A DNA stretch of 15,654 nt from Candidatus Methanomethylophilaceae archaeon (lineage in GTDB: Archaea; Thermoplasmatota; Thermoplasmata; Methanomassiliicoccales; Methanomethylophilaceae). The notes beneath the pieces are model-generated. The model was not told the origin of the DNA. It saw nothing but the letters and a program-made list of their open reading frames with translations, and did no database searches. A program made the position numbers and the translations under genes. The stretch lies in NCBI GenBank assembly GCA_017395275.1, contig JAFPVN010000206.1, positions 1 to 15,654 on the forward strand, read 5' to 3'. Of this stretch, positions 15,196 through 15,654 are shown piece by piece (the first letter of the stretch is position 1; every line of letters starts with the position of its first letter).

Positions 15196-15654
15196 TCATA
15201 ATGTAAATCCGTATTCCCTCATGCGCCTGTACAGGGTGGATCTGCTTACGCCCAACGCTTCGGCGACCTTCTCGCCAGACTCTCCTGAATCAATCTGTTT
15301 CCTGGCCCAGAGGGCGTTATCCGGGCACAAACCCTTCCTCTTCCTTCCGGGAGAGTTCGGTTCAGAGCGCCCTGGATTAGAGAGCCTGTCCGAATTGAGC
15401 ATCATCCTCAACGAACGCCCCAAGGCGGTCGATTCACCACATGAGAGAGGCGCACCATCTATAGATACCGTGGAACCTTCCGCAATGGCCGAAAGCAGTT
15501 CCCTGGCGACCGCGAGCAGGGGCTTCTTTGAGGTAACGAACTCCCTGTGGGAGGGAGGCGTGTATCTCTCGACCTTGAGATTATCGCCGTTATAGCGCGT
15601 ATCTGTACGGATCAACCATTCTAGACGGTCATAGTGGTCTAATCCCACATCCGC
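15196..15654 (-). CDS. Protein with resolvase-type helix-turn-helix, cut by right edge
   Basis: The frame is open from the stop at 15196 to the window edge, with A-D before the GTG at 15648, so the true start may lie outside. The C-terminal 40 residues (NALWARKQIDSGESGEKVAEALGVSRSTLYRRM) match the helix-turn-helix found at the end of Hin/resolvase serine recombinases, with IDSGESGEKVAEALGVSRSTLYRRM as the DNA-binding core. The visible N-terminal part (for example REFVTSKKPLLAVARELLSAIAEG) does not look like a serine-recombinase catalytic domain. A basic, proline- and serine-rich stretch (NPGRSEPNSPGRKRKG) joins the two. It could be a transcription regulator that uses this HTH, or the remains of a recombinase; I cannot decide without the missing part. 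Confidence 0.65.
   Translation of the reverse strand, partial: ADVGLDHYDRLEWLIRTDTRYNGDNLKVERYTPPSHREFVTSKKPLLAVARELLSAIAEGSTVSIDGAPLSCGESTALGRSLRMMLNSDRLSNPGRSEPNSPGRKRKGLCPDNALWARKQIDSGESGEKVAEALGVSRSTLYRRMREYGFTL

Overview
The window looks like a piece of a methanogenic archaeal chromosome, most likely from Methanomassiliicoccales or a close relative in Thermoplasmata. The grounds are two CobN-type chelatase subunits with ChlI/ChlD-type AAA+ partners, a BioB-like radical SAM enzyme, an ACT-domain protein, and archaeal promoter geometry: TATA-like boxes about 24-26 bases before start codons, which implies leaderless mRNAs. Coding DNA is fairly GC-rich, while one 1.7 kb gap is strikingly AT-rich. 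The lineage is an inference; no rRNA or marker protein is present.

Layout. Positions 1-293 (minus) hold the start of an ACT-domain protein that runs off the left edge. Positions 294-1994 hold no convincing gene, but they contain eight same-direction copies of a 25-bp dyad (TTAATTAA, nine bases, TTAATTAA-like) spaced about 120-160 bp apart. Then come two plus-strand genes: a BioB/PylB-like radical SAM protein (1995-2999) and a DUF4143-type AAA ATPase (3089-4318) with its own promoter. The ATPase converges tail to tail on a minus-strand operon, the stop codons sharing TTAA. That operon, read from 11008 down to 4315, is cobN, then chlI, then chlD. A second full-length cobN (11223-14954, plus) is divergent from the first across a 214-bp intergenic region with repeated AATACCC motifs. 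After it come a 240-bp gap with a strong hairpin and a minus-strand protein with a resolvase-type HTH, cut by the right edge.

How the genes work together. CobN is the large metal- and tetrapyrrole-binding subunit of a cobaltochelatase. In archaea lacking CobS/CobT, ChlI and ChlD are taken to be the ATP-driven motor. Here one motor pair sits with two large subunits, which suggests that the two CobN proteins share it, or that they differ in substrate or in conditions of use. The radical SAM protein and the ATPase show no clear link to the chelatase.

The most unusual signal is the AT-rich dyad array at 704-1944, whose function is unknown. Next are the regulatory-looking repeats between the two cobN genes and the hairpin after the second cobN.
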